64,000 nt of DNA, from assembly GCF_004681185.1 (NCBI RefSeq), contig NZ_SRIF01000009.1, forward strand, positions 653 to 64,652, in the 5' to 3' direction. A program made the translations under genes and the position numbers. Positions 23,825 to 32,030 of the stretch are shown one piece after another; position 1 is the stretch's first letter; each line of letters starts with the position of its first letter. The notes under the pieces are model-generated. The model did not search any database and was not told the DNA's origin. It saw nothing but the letters and a program-made list of their open reading frames with translations. Origin of the DNA: Haloarcula amylovorans (lineage in GTDB: Archaea > Halobacteriota > Halobacteria > Halobacteriales > Haloarculaceae).

Positions 23825-24043
23825 ATGTCTTCGGACACGACGCTTGACGTTCGCGACAGCGAGGACGAACCGTTCACTCGCATCGCAGCAGCCCTGTCTG
23901 ACCTCGATCGTGACGAGACGCTCGAACTCGTCAACAGTTTCGAGCCGGAGCCGCTCTACGATGTCTTGCTCAGCCGCGGTTTCGAATACGAGACCGAGCA
24001 GGTCGCCGACGACCAGTGGCGCGTCCGCATCACCCGCGATTGA
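23825..24043 (+). CDS. DUF2249 domain protein (third copy)
   Basis: This 72-residue protein is almost all DUF2249 core: TTLDVRDSEDEPFTRIAAAL, then DETLELVNSFEPEPLYDVLL and terminal WRVRITRD. The LVNSFEPEPLY block aligns with EIVNDHEPKPLFY of the 17732 copy. It is controlled by the 23774 site and probably transcribed together with the small membrane protein that follows 66 bp later. Confidence 0.8.
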   Translation: MSSDTTLDVRDSEDEPFTRIAAALSDLDRDETLELVNSFEPEPLYDVLLSRGFEYETEQVADDQWRVRITRD

Positions 24044-24109
24044 CTACGAGGCGGCCGACGACCGTTGCGGACGGTGGGGTTTTCCGTCTCTCTCCCGTCA
24101 AGGTCTGGT

Positions 24110-24280
24110 ATGGCCGGATTGATTCAGCGGACAGCACAGGCGATCGACGACATGTGGCAGTCGATATGGCACGAGTCGAGCCGCGCCGAGAAGATAGTGA
24201 TCGCAGTTGTGCTACTCGTTACGGGACTGGCTATTCCGGTGATCCCGATCGTCTGGATTGCCCGGATCATCGCTAACTGA
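24110..24280 (+). CDS. Small single-helix membrane protein
   Basis: ATG at 24110 gives 56 residues: an N-terminal amphipathic helix (LIQRTAQAIDDMWQSIWHES) and one transmembrane helix (VIAVVLLVTGLAIPVIPIVW). No family recognised. It follows the DUF2249 gene closely and may be a small subunit or regulator of a respiratory complex; this is inferred from position. Confidence 0.55.
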   Translation: MAGLIQRTAQAIDDMWQSIWHESSRAEKIVIAVVLLVTGLAIPVIPIVWIARIIAN

Positions 24281-24345
24281 GCACTGCGGCGAGAAACGGA
24301 AGACGCTCCGCTCCGACTGGTGTCTTCGATCGACCGATTGCAGAG

Positions 24346-24423
24346 TAGCTATGTTGTATAGTCCACTTAGCTATAATTCATAGCTTATCCGAATGGCTAT
24401 ACTGTATAGCTTATCTGTATAGC
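24346..24423. repeat. Cluster of AT-rich inverted repeats built on GCTATA/TATAGC
   Basis: Within 78 bp there are AGCTAT-AATTC-ATAGCT (24369-24385), GCTATAC-T-GTATAGC (24396-24410) and an imperfect AGCTAT...ATAGT at about 24348-24362. ATAGCTTATC also occurs as a direct repeat at 24380-24389 and 24406-24415 (26-bp period), and GTATAG three times. It lies between convergent genes, so no promoter is expected. Base composition is far from the surroundings. It may be a terminator array or a protein-binding cluster. Confidence 0.55.
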
Positions 24424-24521
24424 TCAATTGTACTACCGGTGGTAGCGGGTGGTCCGGTTGGAATTCACCAGCCGACAGTTCCTTCGGGAGCAGTCGTCAC
24501 CACTGAACCCGAGAAGAGACC

Positions 24522-25388
24522 CTACTGATTCCGTCGGATTCCGCGAGACTCACCCATGGCGAAGGTGGTCATATTCGGGTAGTCCGCGATCAGTCCGTCC
24601 GCGCCGAACTCGATGGGGTCCCGCGCTTCCCGCCAGGTGTCGACCGTCCAGACGTTCACTTCCCGGCCCTCGGCGTGAGCCGTCTCGACGAGGTCGGCGT
24701 CGAGTACACCGAGAGAGGGGTTGACCGCTTTGGCGTCGAGTTCGCGGGCGACAGCCAGATTCTCGGCGACGTTCCGTCCGAAGATCGGAGCCACGTCGAT
24801 GCGCGGCGCGACGTCTTTTACCGCTCGAATAGCGTCCGGGTCGAACGAGGAGACGTAGAACCGCTTCGACTTGCACGATGCGATGCGTAGGGCACGCTCT
24901 GCGAACTCCGTCCAAGTGAGCGGGCCGGACGCCTTGAACTCGATGTTCATCGTGACGTTCGGGTCGGCCGCTTTGAGCACCTGGGCGAGCGTCGGAACCG
25001 TCTCACTGGAGCCGAGAACCTCGGCATCAAGGACTATCTCCGCGGGCGTCTCGGCGACGAGTCCCAATTCGTTCGTGAGGTCGTCGAGTCGCTCGTCGTG
25101 GAAGACGACTATCTCGCCGTCGCTCGTCGCCACGACATCGATCTCGATCCGGTCGGCTCCCAGTCGTGACGCGCCTTCGATGGCGGCGACCGTGTTCTGG
25201 GGGAACACGTCCCTGAACCCACGGTGTGCCGTCACGTACGGGCCGTCGCGTGACCCATGTCCTCGGTTCTGCTCCGTTCGTGCCGTGGTGGTGCCACTCG
25301 CCGCCGTCAGCCCGAGCATCGCCCCCGTGGCCTTGACCATGCTTCGTCGTGAGACGCGCTTCGCCAGATATGTTGTGCCTCGTGCCAT
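24522..25388 (-). CDS. Glycerophosphodiester phosphodiesterase (TAT-exported)
   Basis: ATG at 25386-25388 (288 residues). A twin-arginine signal (VSRRSMVKATGAMLG) precedes the GDPD TIM barrel: catalytic HRGF near residue 55, metal-binding RIEIDV with Glu and Asp, and VVFHDERLD with the second catalytic His. The usual PENT loop reads PQNT. It hydrolyses glycerophosphodiesters to glycerol-3-phosphate plus alcohol on the cell exterior. Haloarchaeal lipids are sn-1 glycerol ethers, so exogenous lipid breakdown is a likely use. Confidence 0.88.
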   Translation of the reverse strand: MARGTTYLAKRVSRRSMVKATGAMLGLTAASGTTTARTEQNRGHGSRDGPYVTAHRGFRDVFPQNTVAAIEGASRLGADRIEIDVVATSDGEIVVFHDERLDDLTNELGLVAETPAEIVLDAEVLGSSETVPTLAQVLKAADPNVTMNIEFKASGPLTWTEFAERALRIASCKSKRFYVSSFDPDAIRAVKDVAPRIDVAPIFGRNVAENLAVARELDAKAVNPSLGVLDADLVETAHAEGREVNVWTVDTWREARDPIEFGADGLIADYPNMTTFAMGESRGIRRNQ

Positions 25389-25755
25389 CACCTATCTCGG
25401 CGCGGACGACCGGTATGAGAGTTTATATGAGGAATCTATCTCGTTCGGTACGTCTACGAGCGGCTATGCGCCGGCTCATATCGGTACCAAACCGATTGGA
25501 AGCAACGAATCGGTAGTCGGAACGTCCCCGTCTCGGACGGGGCTGTCAGGTGATTCGGCGGTAGTTGGCCCGACGGCAGCGCCGACGTATCACGGTTCCG
25601 TCTCGATCGGTCGGGCCCGCGGGCATGCCTGCGTCTTCCAAGCATGCAAGCAAACTTCCCAAGTGAAACGCGTTGCCACACCAGTCTATCGTTTATCCGA
25701 TTCAGCGAGCGCGTCGGCGCTCGTCCGACAGTAGCGAGGGTCCACCGGGGAAACT
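25389..25755. other. Intergenic region with promoters of the GDPD and fatty acid carrier genes
   Basis: This 367-bp divergent gap has a TATA-like AGTTTATATGAGG at about 25421-25433 for the minus-strand GDPD gene and a CTATCGTTTATCC element near 25686-25698, about 60 bp before the carrier ATG. A GCATGC pair lies near 25622-25650. No ORF of coding quality is seen. Confidence 0.35.
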
Positions 25756-27252
25756 ATGAGTGCGAGCGAGCAGACGGAGAACGAAGGGACGCTGTTACAG
25801 CGAACCGGGTCCCGCCTCTCCGAACGAGTCGAACGGTGGATGCCGAGCCCGTTCATCTTCGCCATCCTCCTCACGTACATCGTTTTCATCATCGCGTTCC
25901 TCGTCCAAGGAACCGGGCCGGTACAGTTGGTCCAGTACTGGTTCGACGGCTTCTGGGTGTTGTTATCGTTTACTATGCAAGCAGTATTGATTCTGGTGAC
26001 CGGGTTCGTGCTGGCCTATCACCCGTTCATCCAGAATCAGATAAAGCGGCTCCTCTCCATTCCATCGACTGCCAGACAGGGGATTCTGCTGGTAGCGCTA
26101 ATAGCGATGGTGACGGCGTGGTTCCATTGGGGACTCGGTCTCATCGTCGGTGCACTACTGGCACGCGAGATGGGGCGACAGGCGAACGAGCGAGGGCTGA
26201 ACATCCACTACCCGCTGCTCTGCGTGGCGGGGTACATGGGACTCGCGCTGACGTGGAACATGGGTCTCTCGGGGGCATCCGTCCTCCTGATGAACACCCC
26301 GGGTAACATCTTCATCGAGCAGGGGATCATCGACCAGCTCGTCCCCGTGACGGAGACGATATTCCACCCGTACATGGTGTCGCTGTTGGTGATTAGCATC
26401 GCCTACTCGTTAGTCGTGCTCTACTTCCTCTCGCCGCCTGACTCCCAGTCGGAGGGTATCACGGAGTTCCTGCCCGAGAGCGAGTTGACCGAGGCGAACG
26501 TCCGGGCCGGCGATACGACGGCGACCGACGGGTCGGGCGAGGCGGGTCCCGAGAAGGACCATGTCGGTGACGAGGCCCCGGACTCCCCGACGCCGTCCGA
26601 CAAGATGAACAATAGTCGTGTGATCGGCGGCGTCATCGCGGTAACCGGCGTCGTCTTCGCCCTCTACACGTTCGCGACGAGAGGGCTAAACGCGCTGAAC
26701 CTCAACACAGTGAACTTCGCGTTCCTGTTCATCGGGTTCGCCCTGTTCACGAGCCCGCAGGCCTATGAGGAGCGGTTCGCGGAGGCCGTCGACTCGACCG
26801 GTGACATCATCCTCCAGTTCCCCTTCTACGCGGGGATCATCGGGATGACGCAGAACTCCGGTCTCGCGGAGACCATCGCAGAGACCATCGTGGGAGTCGC
26901 CGGGCCGGAGACGTACCCCGCCGCCGTGGTCATCGTCTCGGCGGTCGTCAACACGTTCGTCCCGTCGGGTGGCGGCGAATGGACTGTTATCGGACCCATC
27001 GTCGTTCCCGCGGCCCAGGACCTCGGTGTCCCCCTCGGGCAGACGCTGGTCGCCTACACGTTCGGCGCGTCGCTCGCGGACCTCGTCCAGCCGTTCTGGG
27101 CGCTTCCGCTGCTGGCGATCACCGACATGCGCGCCCGGGACATCTTCGGCTACGCAATAATGATGCTGTTGCTGATGCTTCCGTTCGTCCTCATCGCCGT
27201 CATCGTCATCCCGTACGCCGGCGGCTTCTGGGCGGCAATCGTGCCGTTCTGA
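25756..27252 (+). CDS. Short-chain fatty acid transporter (AtoE/TIGR00366 type)
   Basis: This 498-residue carrier has about 10-12 membrane helices, starting PFIFAILLTYIVFIIAFLV. Family features include the WFHWGLGLIVGALLAREM helix, the NMGLSGASVLLMNTPGN loop and NTFVPSGGGEWTVIGPIVVP. A ~90-residue acidic cytoplasmic linker (ESELTEANVRAGDTTATDGS) sits between the two halves. Likely substrates are acetoacetate, butyrate or similar acids. Start ATG at 25756. It stands alone as a transcription unit. Confidence 0.85.
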   Translation: MSASEQTENEGTLLQRTGSRLSERVERWMPSPFIFAILLTYIVFIIAFLVQGTGPVQLVQYWFDGFWVLLSFTMQAVLILVTGFVLAYHPFIQNQIKRLLSIPSTARQGILLVALIAMVTAWFHWGLGLIVGALLAREMGRQANERGLNIHYPLLCVAGYMGLALTWNMGLSGASVLLMNTPGNIFIEQGIIDQLVPVTETIFHPYMVSLLVISIAYSLVVLYFLSPPDSQSEGITEFLPESELTEANVRAGDTTATDGSGEAGPEKDHVGDEAPDSPTPSDKMNNSRVIGGVIAVTGVVFALYTFATRGLNALNLNTVNFAFLFIGFALFTSPQAYEERFAEAVDSTGDIILQFPFYAGIIGMTQNSGLAETIAETIVGVAGPETYPAAVVIVSAVVNTFVPSGGGEWTVIGPIVVPAAQDLGVPLGQTLVAYTFGASLADLVQPFWALPLLAITDMRARDIFGYAIMMLLLMLPFVLIAVIVIPYAGGFWAAIVPF

Positions 27253-27348
27253 CTGCGGTTCGTCACGACTCGGGAACGCGTCGCCAGTCGCGGCCCGCTT
27301 GAATTTCCCGGTCCAGCGAATTTATCGGAGGCCGTCGTTCGTCCGGTA

Positions 27349-27876
27349 ATGAGCGACAAAGCGACCGGGCCAACCGATGGCACCTCGACGCTCAACGACG
27401 GGGTAACGCGGCGGGCGCTCCTCGCAGCGGGCGTGTTCGGATTCGGTTTCAGCGGGCTGATAGACGTCCTCGTGTTACACCACGTCCTCCAGTGGCACCA
27501 TCTCGTCTCGGGCGTGTACCCGCAGGACACCCTCTCCGGGCTTCGGACGAACATTCTCGCTGACGGGCTCTTCTCTCTCACGATGCTCGTGATTATGTGC
27601 GTCGGCGGCGGGTTACTTTGGCAGTCCGAACGGCGAACGGACGTACCGCTGGCCTTGCGACCGGTGACCGGGGCAGCCGTTATCGGACTTGGCATCTTCG
27701 ACCTCTTCGACGTGGTCGTCGACCACATGATCCTGGGCCTCCACCAGCCGCTCTCGCAAGCCGGCCGATACAACCCCCACTGGGCAGCAGTCAGTCTCCT
27801 CTTCGTCGCCGCCGGGTACTACATCTACAGGACCGGGACGGGGAATCGAGACGACAGCCCGACGGGAGCCACCTGA
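27349..27876 (+). CDS. DUF2243 membrane protein
   Basis: This 175-residue protein has four membrane helices and conserved histidines on the loops: LVLHHVLQWHHLVSGVYP after helix 1 and DVVVDHMILGLHQPL near helix 3. That HH..WHH pattern is characteristic of DUF2243, a family of unknown activity common in haloarchaea and proteobacteria. The histidines could hold a metal or heme. A small membrane gene follows 23 bp downstream and is probably co-transcribed. Confidence 0.85.
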   Translation: MSDKATGPTDGTSTLNDGVTRRALLAAGVFGFGFSGLIDVLVLHHVLQWHHLVSGVYPQDTLSGLRTNILADGLFSLTMLVIMCVGGGLLWQSERRTDVPLALRPVTGAAVIGLGIFDLFDVVVDHMILGLHQPLSQAGRYNPHWAAVSLLFVAAGYYIYRTGTGNRDDSPTGAT

Positions 27877-27899
27877 GCAGTCGTGGAGGATCGCAGTGT

Positions 27900-28091
27900 A
27901 TGAGCGTGTGGACCCTCACGCTGAACTCCGTCTCGTCGCTCGCTCTCACACCACTCCACATCGGGCCAACGACGACGCCGGTCCCCGGCTGGCTGGTGCT
28001 GTTCGCCGCCGTCCTCGGCCTCTGGGCCGCCATCGCGGCCGGCGTCGTCCTCGGCGATAAACTTCTCGTCCGCCTCGGGGAGACGGAGTGA
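27900..28091 (+). CDS. Small membrane protein downstream of DUF2243
   Basis: ATG at 27900 gives 63 residues with an N-terminal hydrophobic stretch (TLNSVSSLALTPLHI) and one clear transmembrane helix (GWLVLFAAVLGLWAAIAAGV), ending in an acidic tail. No family recognised. The close spacing suggests a partner of the DUF2243 protein. It ends 7 bp before the convergent sulfite-oxidase gene stop. Confidence 0.5.
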   Translation: MSVWTLTLNSVSSLALTPLHIGPTTTPVPGWLVLFAAVLGLWAAIAAGVVLGDKLLVRLGETE

Positions 28092-28098
28092 CAGCCAG

Positions 28099-29358
28099 TT
28101 AGTCGCGGACAGTGACGGTGATACCCAGCGGTTCGTAGGCGTTGTTGCCGTACCCCTTCTGATTCCAGGGGTATTCGTCGTTCTCGATGCCCCGGCGGCC
28201 CGAATCTGGGTCGGAAATCGTCGCCGGTTGCGTTCGCCCTCGTTCGTCGGTCGCTCTGGAGAGAAGCGTGTGTTCGCCCGCCTCCGCTTCCCAGACGTAC
28301 CGGAACTTTCGGACGGTGTATCGCCCGAGGTCCGGGCCGACAAAGTCCGCCTCGTCCCACGTCTCGCCGCCGTCGGTCGAAACCTCGACGCGTTCTACGG
28401 CGTCGTCGCCGGACCACGCGACGCCGGTGAGTTCGATACAGCTGTCCGACGCGGGGATAAGTTCCTCGCCGTCCTGCGGCGAAGTGAACAGTGACTTGAC
28501 GAGTTGGTCGAAGAAGTAGGCGTTTCGAATTTCCTCCTCGGCTTGCATCTGGTCTTGCGTGTCGAATGTCTCGATGTCGGCGTAGCGCTTCGGTTCGCTG
28601 TCCTGGGCCGGGAGGAGCCGGTAGGAGGACTGTTGATACTCCGTGTAGTCCTGCCCGTCTCGCGATTCCCACGCCTCGCCGTTGACCATCTCGTCCATGA
28701 CGTGCAACCGCTCGACCCATTTCACGCTGTTGTTGCCGAACCACCCGGGAACGAGCAATCGGACCGGAAAGCCGTGTTCCGCGCTCATCGGCCTCCCGTT
28801 CATCTCGTAGGCCAACAGACAGTCCTCCAGCGCTTTCTCCATCGGAATCGAGCGCGCGAACACGTCCTCGTCCTCCTTGGCCTCGCCGCCGACGGCCGTG
28901 AGCCACAGGCCGTCGTCGGTGGCTGCCCCGTGGTCGTCCAGAATCGCGCGAATCGGCGTCCCGGTCCAGATAGCGTTGCCGACGGCACCGACTGTCCACT
29001 GGTCACCCTCCGCATCGGGCGAGAAGTACGCGCGCCCGTTGCCCGAACACTCCATCATGTGCATCACGGAGTCGGTCGGATAGTCGTGCTTTAGCTCGTC
29101 CATCGAGAGGTCGACGGCCGACTCGACGAGACCGGTCAGCGAGACGGTCCATTCGCCCTCGTCGATGTTAGGCGTCCGATGGTGATTTCTGATGTAGTGT
29201 TGTTCGCGCGGCGTCAGGTAGTCTTCGAGGTGGGAACGCGACGCGGTCTGTGCGTTGTCGGGGTCGGTAGAGAGGACTTCGAGGCCGGGATATCGCTCCG
29301 CGACCGAGGAAGCCGAAGTGGAAGCCATGTCGTCCTCATCGCCGTTGCTCAGTGGCAT
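28099..29358 (-). CDS. Sulfite-oxidase-family molybdopterin enzyme
   Basis: The start was set to ATG at 29356-29358 (419 residues); a second ATG ten codons later is possible, and a TTG at 29379 is less likely. The Moco domain has the cysteine ligand in MMECSGNGRAYF (Cys104) and the VRLLVPGWFGNNSVKWVERL block. The C-terminal Mo-co dimerisation domain has VEVSTDGGETWDEADF and PWNQKGYGNNAYEP. No signal peptide is visible, so it is probably cytosolic. The likely reaction is oxidation of sulfite or a related oxyanion; a nitrate-reductase-like role in this family is less likely. Confidence 0.85.
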   Translation of the reverse strand: MPLSNGDEDDMASTSASSVAERYPGLEVLSTDPDNAQTASRSHLEDYLTPREQHYIRNHHRTPNIDEGEWTVSLTGLVESAVDLSMDELKHDYPTDSVMHMMECSGNGRAYFSPDAEGDQWTVGAVGNAIWTGTPIRAILDDHGAATDDGLWLTAVGGEAKEDEDVFARSIPMEKALEDCLLAYEMNGRPMSAEHGFPVRLLVPGWFGNNSVKWVERLHVMDEMVNGEAWESRDGQDYTEYQQSSYRLLPAQDSEPKRYADIETFDTQDQMQAEEEIRNAYFFDQLVKSLFTSPQDGEELIPASDSCIELTGVAWSGDDAVERVEVSTDGGETWDEADFVGPDLGRYTVRKFRYVWEAEAGEHTLLSRATDERGRTQPATISDPDSGRRGIENDEYPWNQKGYGNNAYEPLGITVTVRD

Positions 29359-29597
29359 TCGGGAGTGGCAATTTCCCAACGGCGATTATCTAGACTCTGC
29401 TTGCGTGTGAAACCGACATGCAGTATCGGGAGCCAGCCGCGCCCAGTCGAGCACTGTCGGAGACCATAGCCGCCAAATTCCGCCGCCGGGCCGTCCGTGG
29501 TCTCTTCAGGCTGCATATATATCACTCGCAGCTTCAAGCGGAGTGGGTAACCCGTTTAGGCTATTTCATACAGACGAGAACGTGAGGTCCTACACTG
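29359..29597. promoter_or_regulatory. Divergent promoter region of the sulfite-oxidase and otsA genes
   Basis: TATA-like CATATATATCAC at about 29513-29524 and GGCTATTTCATACAG near 29559-29573, about 25-40 bp before the otsA GTG, are candidates for the plus-strand promoter. No coding sequence is evident. Confidence 0.35.
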
Positions 29598-31106
29598 GTG
29601 AATTCAGGAACTACTGACCAACAGTTACGAGGAGCGACGCTATCCGAGTCGGCGGATAGCCAGTACCTCGTCGTCTCGAACAGGGAGCCCTATCGCCACG
29701 ACCGGGACGGGACTGACATCACCGTCGACCGACCGAACGGCGGTCTGACGAGCGGCTTAGACGGCGCGATGCGGCGGCTCGGCGGGACGTGGATCGCCTG
29801 GGGCGACGGCGACGCCGACCGAGAGGTCGTCGACGACGAGAACCGCGTCCAAGTCCCGCCCGACGCCGACGAGGACCAGTACACACTCGAACGCGTCTGG
29901 CTCTCCGAGGAGGAGCAAGAGAACTACTACCTCGGGTTCAGCAACCGGGTCCTCTGGCCCGTCTGTCACTCGGCGCTGACCAAGATAGAGAGCGAGCGCC
30001 AACATTGGGAGGCCTATCGCGACGTGAACCAGCGCTTTGCCGACACCGTTGCCGAACGCGTAGACGAGGAGTCGGTCGTCTGGTTGCAGGACTACCACTT
30101 CGGCCTCGCTCCGAGCATGATTCGGTCGCAGACGGAGCACGATCCGGCCATCGCCCACTTCTGGCACATTCCGTGGCCCGGCCCGGACGCATTCAGAGCG
30201 TGTCCGCACGGGGAGGAGATACTGCGCGGCTTGCTCGGAAACGACTTGCTCGGCTTCCACGTCGACCGATACTGCGAGAATTTCCTGCGTTGTGTGGACG
30301 AGCTGATCCCCATGGCGACGGTGGACGTAGACGCTGGCATCGTCCACCAACCGGACGGACGGCTCACCGTCCGGTCGTTCCCGCTCGGCGTGGAAGCGGA
30401 CCGCATCCAGAAGCAGGCTACCGAAGCGGCGTCACACGACCGCTTCAAAGAGTTTGCCGACGAGCACGGCATCGACGCCGACGGGATGCTAGCACTCGGC
30501 GTCGACAGACTGGACTACACGAAGGGAATCCCCGAGCGCCTGCAAGCACTCGAACGGCTCTTAGAGGAGCAGCCGAACCTGCGCGAGTCGTTCACGTACG
30601 TGCAGGTCGGCTCGGAGAGCCGATCGGAGATTCCCGCCTACGAGCAGGTTCAGGCGCAGGTGGCCGAAGCGGTGGAGCGCATCAACGATCGGTTCGGAAC
30701 CGGCGGCTGGCAACCGGTCGTCTACGAGACGGGCTACGTCTCGAACGAGACGCTGTACGCGCTCTACCGGGAAGCCGACGCCGCGCTCGTCAGTCCGATC
30801 CGCGACGGGATGAACCTCGTCGCCCAGGAGTACGTCGCCGCACAGGCCGAGGGCCCGGGCGTGCTCGTCCTGAGCGAGCAGGCTGGGATCCACGACCGAA
30901 TCGGCGACGACGTGCTCTCGGTGACGCCCCAGAACACCGACGAGTTCGCAAGCGCTATCCACGAGGCGCTCACGATGTCCGATACGGAGCGAGAACGCCG
31001 AATGACCACACTTCGCCGCGAGATTCAGCGCAACGACCTCGAATCGTGGACGGAAGCAATGCTCGACGAGATTGCCGTCGTCGACGCGTCGCGGAACGGG
31101 CGATAA
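29598..31106 (+). CDS. otsA: Trehalose-6-phosphate synthase (GT20)
   Basis: This 502-residue GT-B enzyme has the N-terminal VVSNREPY and GGLTSGLDGAM (UDP-Glc binding), the VWLQDYHFGLAPSMIR helix, HIPWPGPDAFRACP, DRLDYTKGIPERLQALER and PIRDGMNLVAQEYVA motifs, all GT20 hallmarks. It joins UDP- or GDP-glucose to glucose-6-phosphate to make trehalose-6-phosphate, the osmolyte precursor. It starts with GTG at 29598 and is followed at once by otsB, giving a complete trehalose operon. Confidence 0.95.
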   Translation: MNSGTTDQQLRGATLSESADSQYLVVSNREPYRHDRDGTDITVDRPNGGLTSGLDGAMRRLGGTWIAWGDGDADREVVDDENRVQVPPDADEDQYTLERVWLSEEEQENYYLGFSNRVLWPVCHSALTKIESERQHWEAYRDVNQRFADTVAERVDEESVVWLQDYHFGLAPSMIRSQTEHDPAIAHFWHIPWPGPDAFRACPHGEEILRGLLGNDLLGFHVDRYCENFLRCVDELIPMATVDVDAGIVHQPDGRLTVRSFPLGVEADRIQKQATEAASHDRFKEFADEHGIDADGMLALGVDRLDYTKGIPERLQALERLLEEQPNLRESFTYVQVGSESRSEIPAYEQVQAQVAEAVERINDRFGTGGWQPVVYETGYVSNETLYALYREADAALVSPIRDGMNLVAQEYVAAQAEGPGVLVLSEQAGIHDRIGDDVLSVTPQNTDEFASAIHEALTMSDTERERRMTTLRREIQRNDLESWTEAMLDEIAVVDASRNGR

Positions 31107-31119
31107 CGCCGTGCCCGAA

Positions 31120-32004
31120 ATGACCGCACCGCCGTCGGCGCTGTCGAACCGAGACCGCATCGCTCGCACGCTCGACGGGAGCGACGGGCTACTGCTTGGC
31201 GTGGACTTCGACGGCACGCTCGCCCCAATCGTCTCCGACCCCGACGACGCGACTATCACCGACAGCGCGCGTGAGTCACTCGTCGACTTAGCGAGCCATC
31301 CTCGCGTGACCGTCGCCGCGGTCAGCGGCCGCGAACTCTCCGACCTCGTCGACCGGGTCGATATCGAGGGCCTCGTTTACGCCGGGAATCACGGCTTGGA
31401 GATCCGGGCGGGCGACACCACGTTCGTCCACCCGGCAGCCGCGCGGCAGCGAGCGCGCATCCAGCACCTGAGCGAGCGGCTCCGGGAGCGCCTGGCCGAG
31501 TTTCCGGAGTGTACGGTCGAGAACAAGAGCCTGACCGCGACCGTTCACGTCAGAGGGAGCGACCACGCAGAGCGGGTCGCTTCGGCGACCGAGACGTTCG
31601 TGGCGAACGCCGAGACCGATATCCGAGTCGTCCCCGGAAAATGCGTGCGAGAGTTGCGCCCGGCCGTCGAGTGGGACAAGGGCGCGGCGATGGAGTTGTT
31701 AGCCGAAGCCGCGGCTAATGGGTACCGACCGCTGTACATTGGCGACGACACGACCGACGAGGACGGGTTCCAAGCGGTGCAACCCGACGGCGTCGCCGCG
31801 AAGGTCGGCACCGCCGCGGAGGCGGGGACGGCGGCGGATTTCAAGCTACACGAACAGGCGGCGGTGCCGCGGCTGCTCGACTGGCTGGCCGAGTACGCCG
31901 ACGAGCGATGGACGGCCGACCGACAGTCCAGCCCTTCGACACGGCAGTTGCGCGCAGACGACCTACGGGTCGCAGAAGATTCCTTCGTCGTTCGGGACGA
32001 GTAG
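31120..32004 (+). CDS. otsB: Trehalose-6-phosphate phosphatase (HAD-IIB)
   Basis: ATG at 31120 (294 residues); a GTG at 31111, just 4 bp after the otsA stop, is an alternative that adds three residues. HAD motifs: LLGVDFDGTLAPI (nucleophile and general acid Asp), VSGREL, KGAAMELL lysine, and YIGDDTTDEDGFQAV. It removes the phosphate from trehalose-6-phosphate. A C-terminal ~35-residue charged tail follows the HAD core. Co-transcribed with otsA. Confidence 0.94.
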   Translation: MTAPPSALSNRDRIARTLDGSDGLLLGVDFDGTLAPIVSDPDDATITDSARESLVDLASHPRVTVAAVSGRELSDLVDRVDIEGLVYAGNHGLEIRAGDTTFVHPAAARQRARIQHLSERLRERLAEFPECTVENKSLTATVHVRGSDHAERVASATETFVANAETDIRVVPGKCVRELRPAVEWDKGAAMELLAEAAANGYRPLYIGDDTTDEDGFQAVQPDGVAAKVGTAAEAGTAADFKLHEQAAVPRLLDWLAEYADERWTADRQSSPSTRQLRADDLRVAEDSFVVRDE

Positions 32005-32030
32005 TCCTGAGAGTCGGGCAACCTGGCGAG

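Noticed and set aside
6795..24280. Nitrate, nitrite or NO reductase structural genes (narG, nirK, norB)
   Set aside because: Looked for but not seen. The NnrS-like protein at 19058 is not convincing as NorB, so only N2O reduction is directly encoded here.
24346..24423. CRISPR array
   Set aside because: Repeats are short, AT-rich and palindromic with irregular spacing; no spacer-repeat periodicity and no cas genes.
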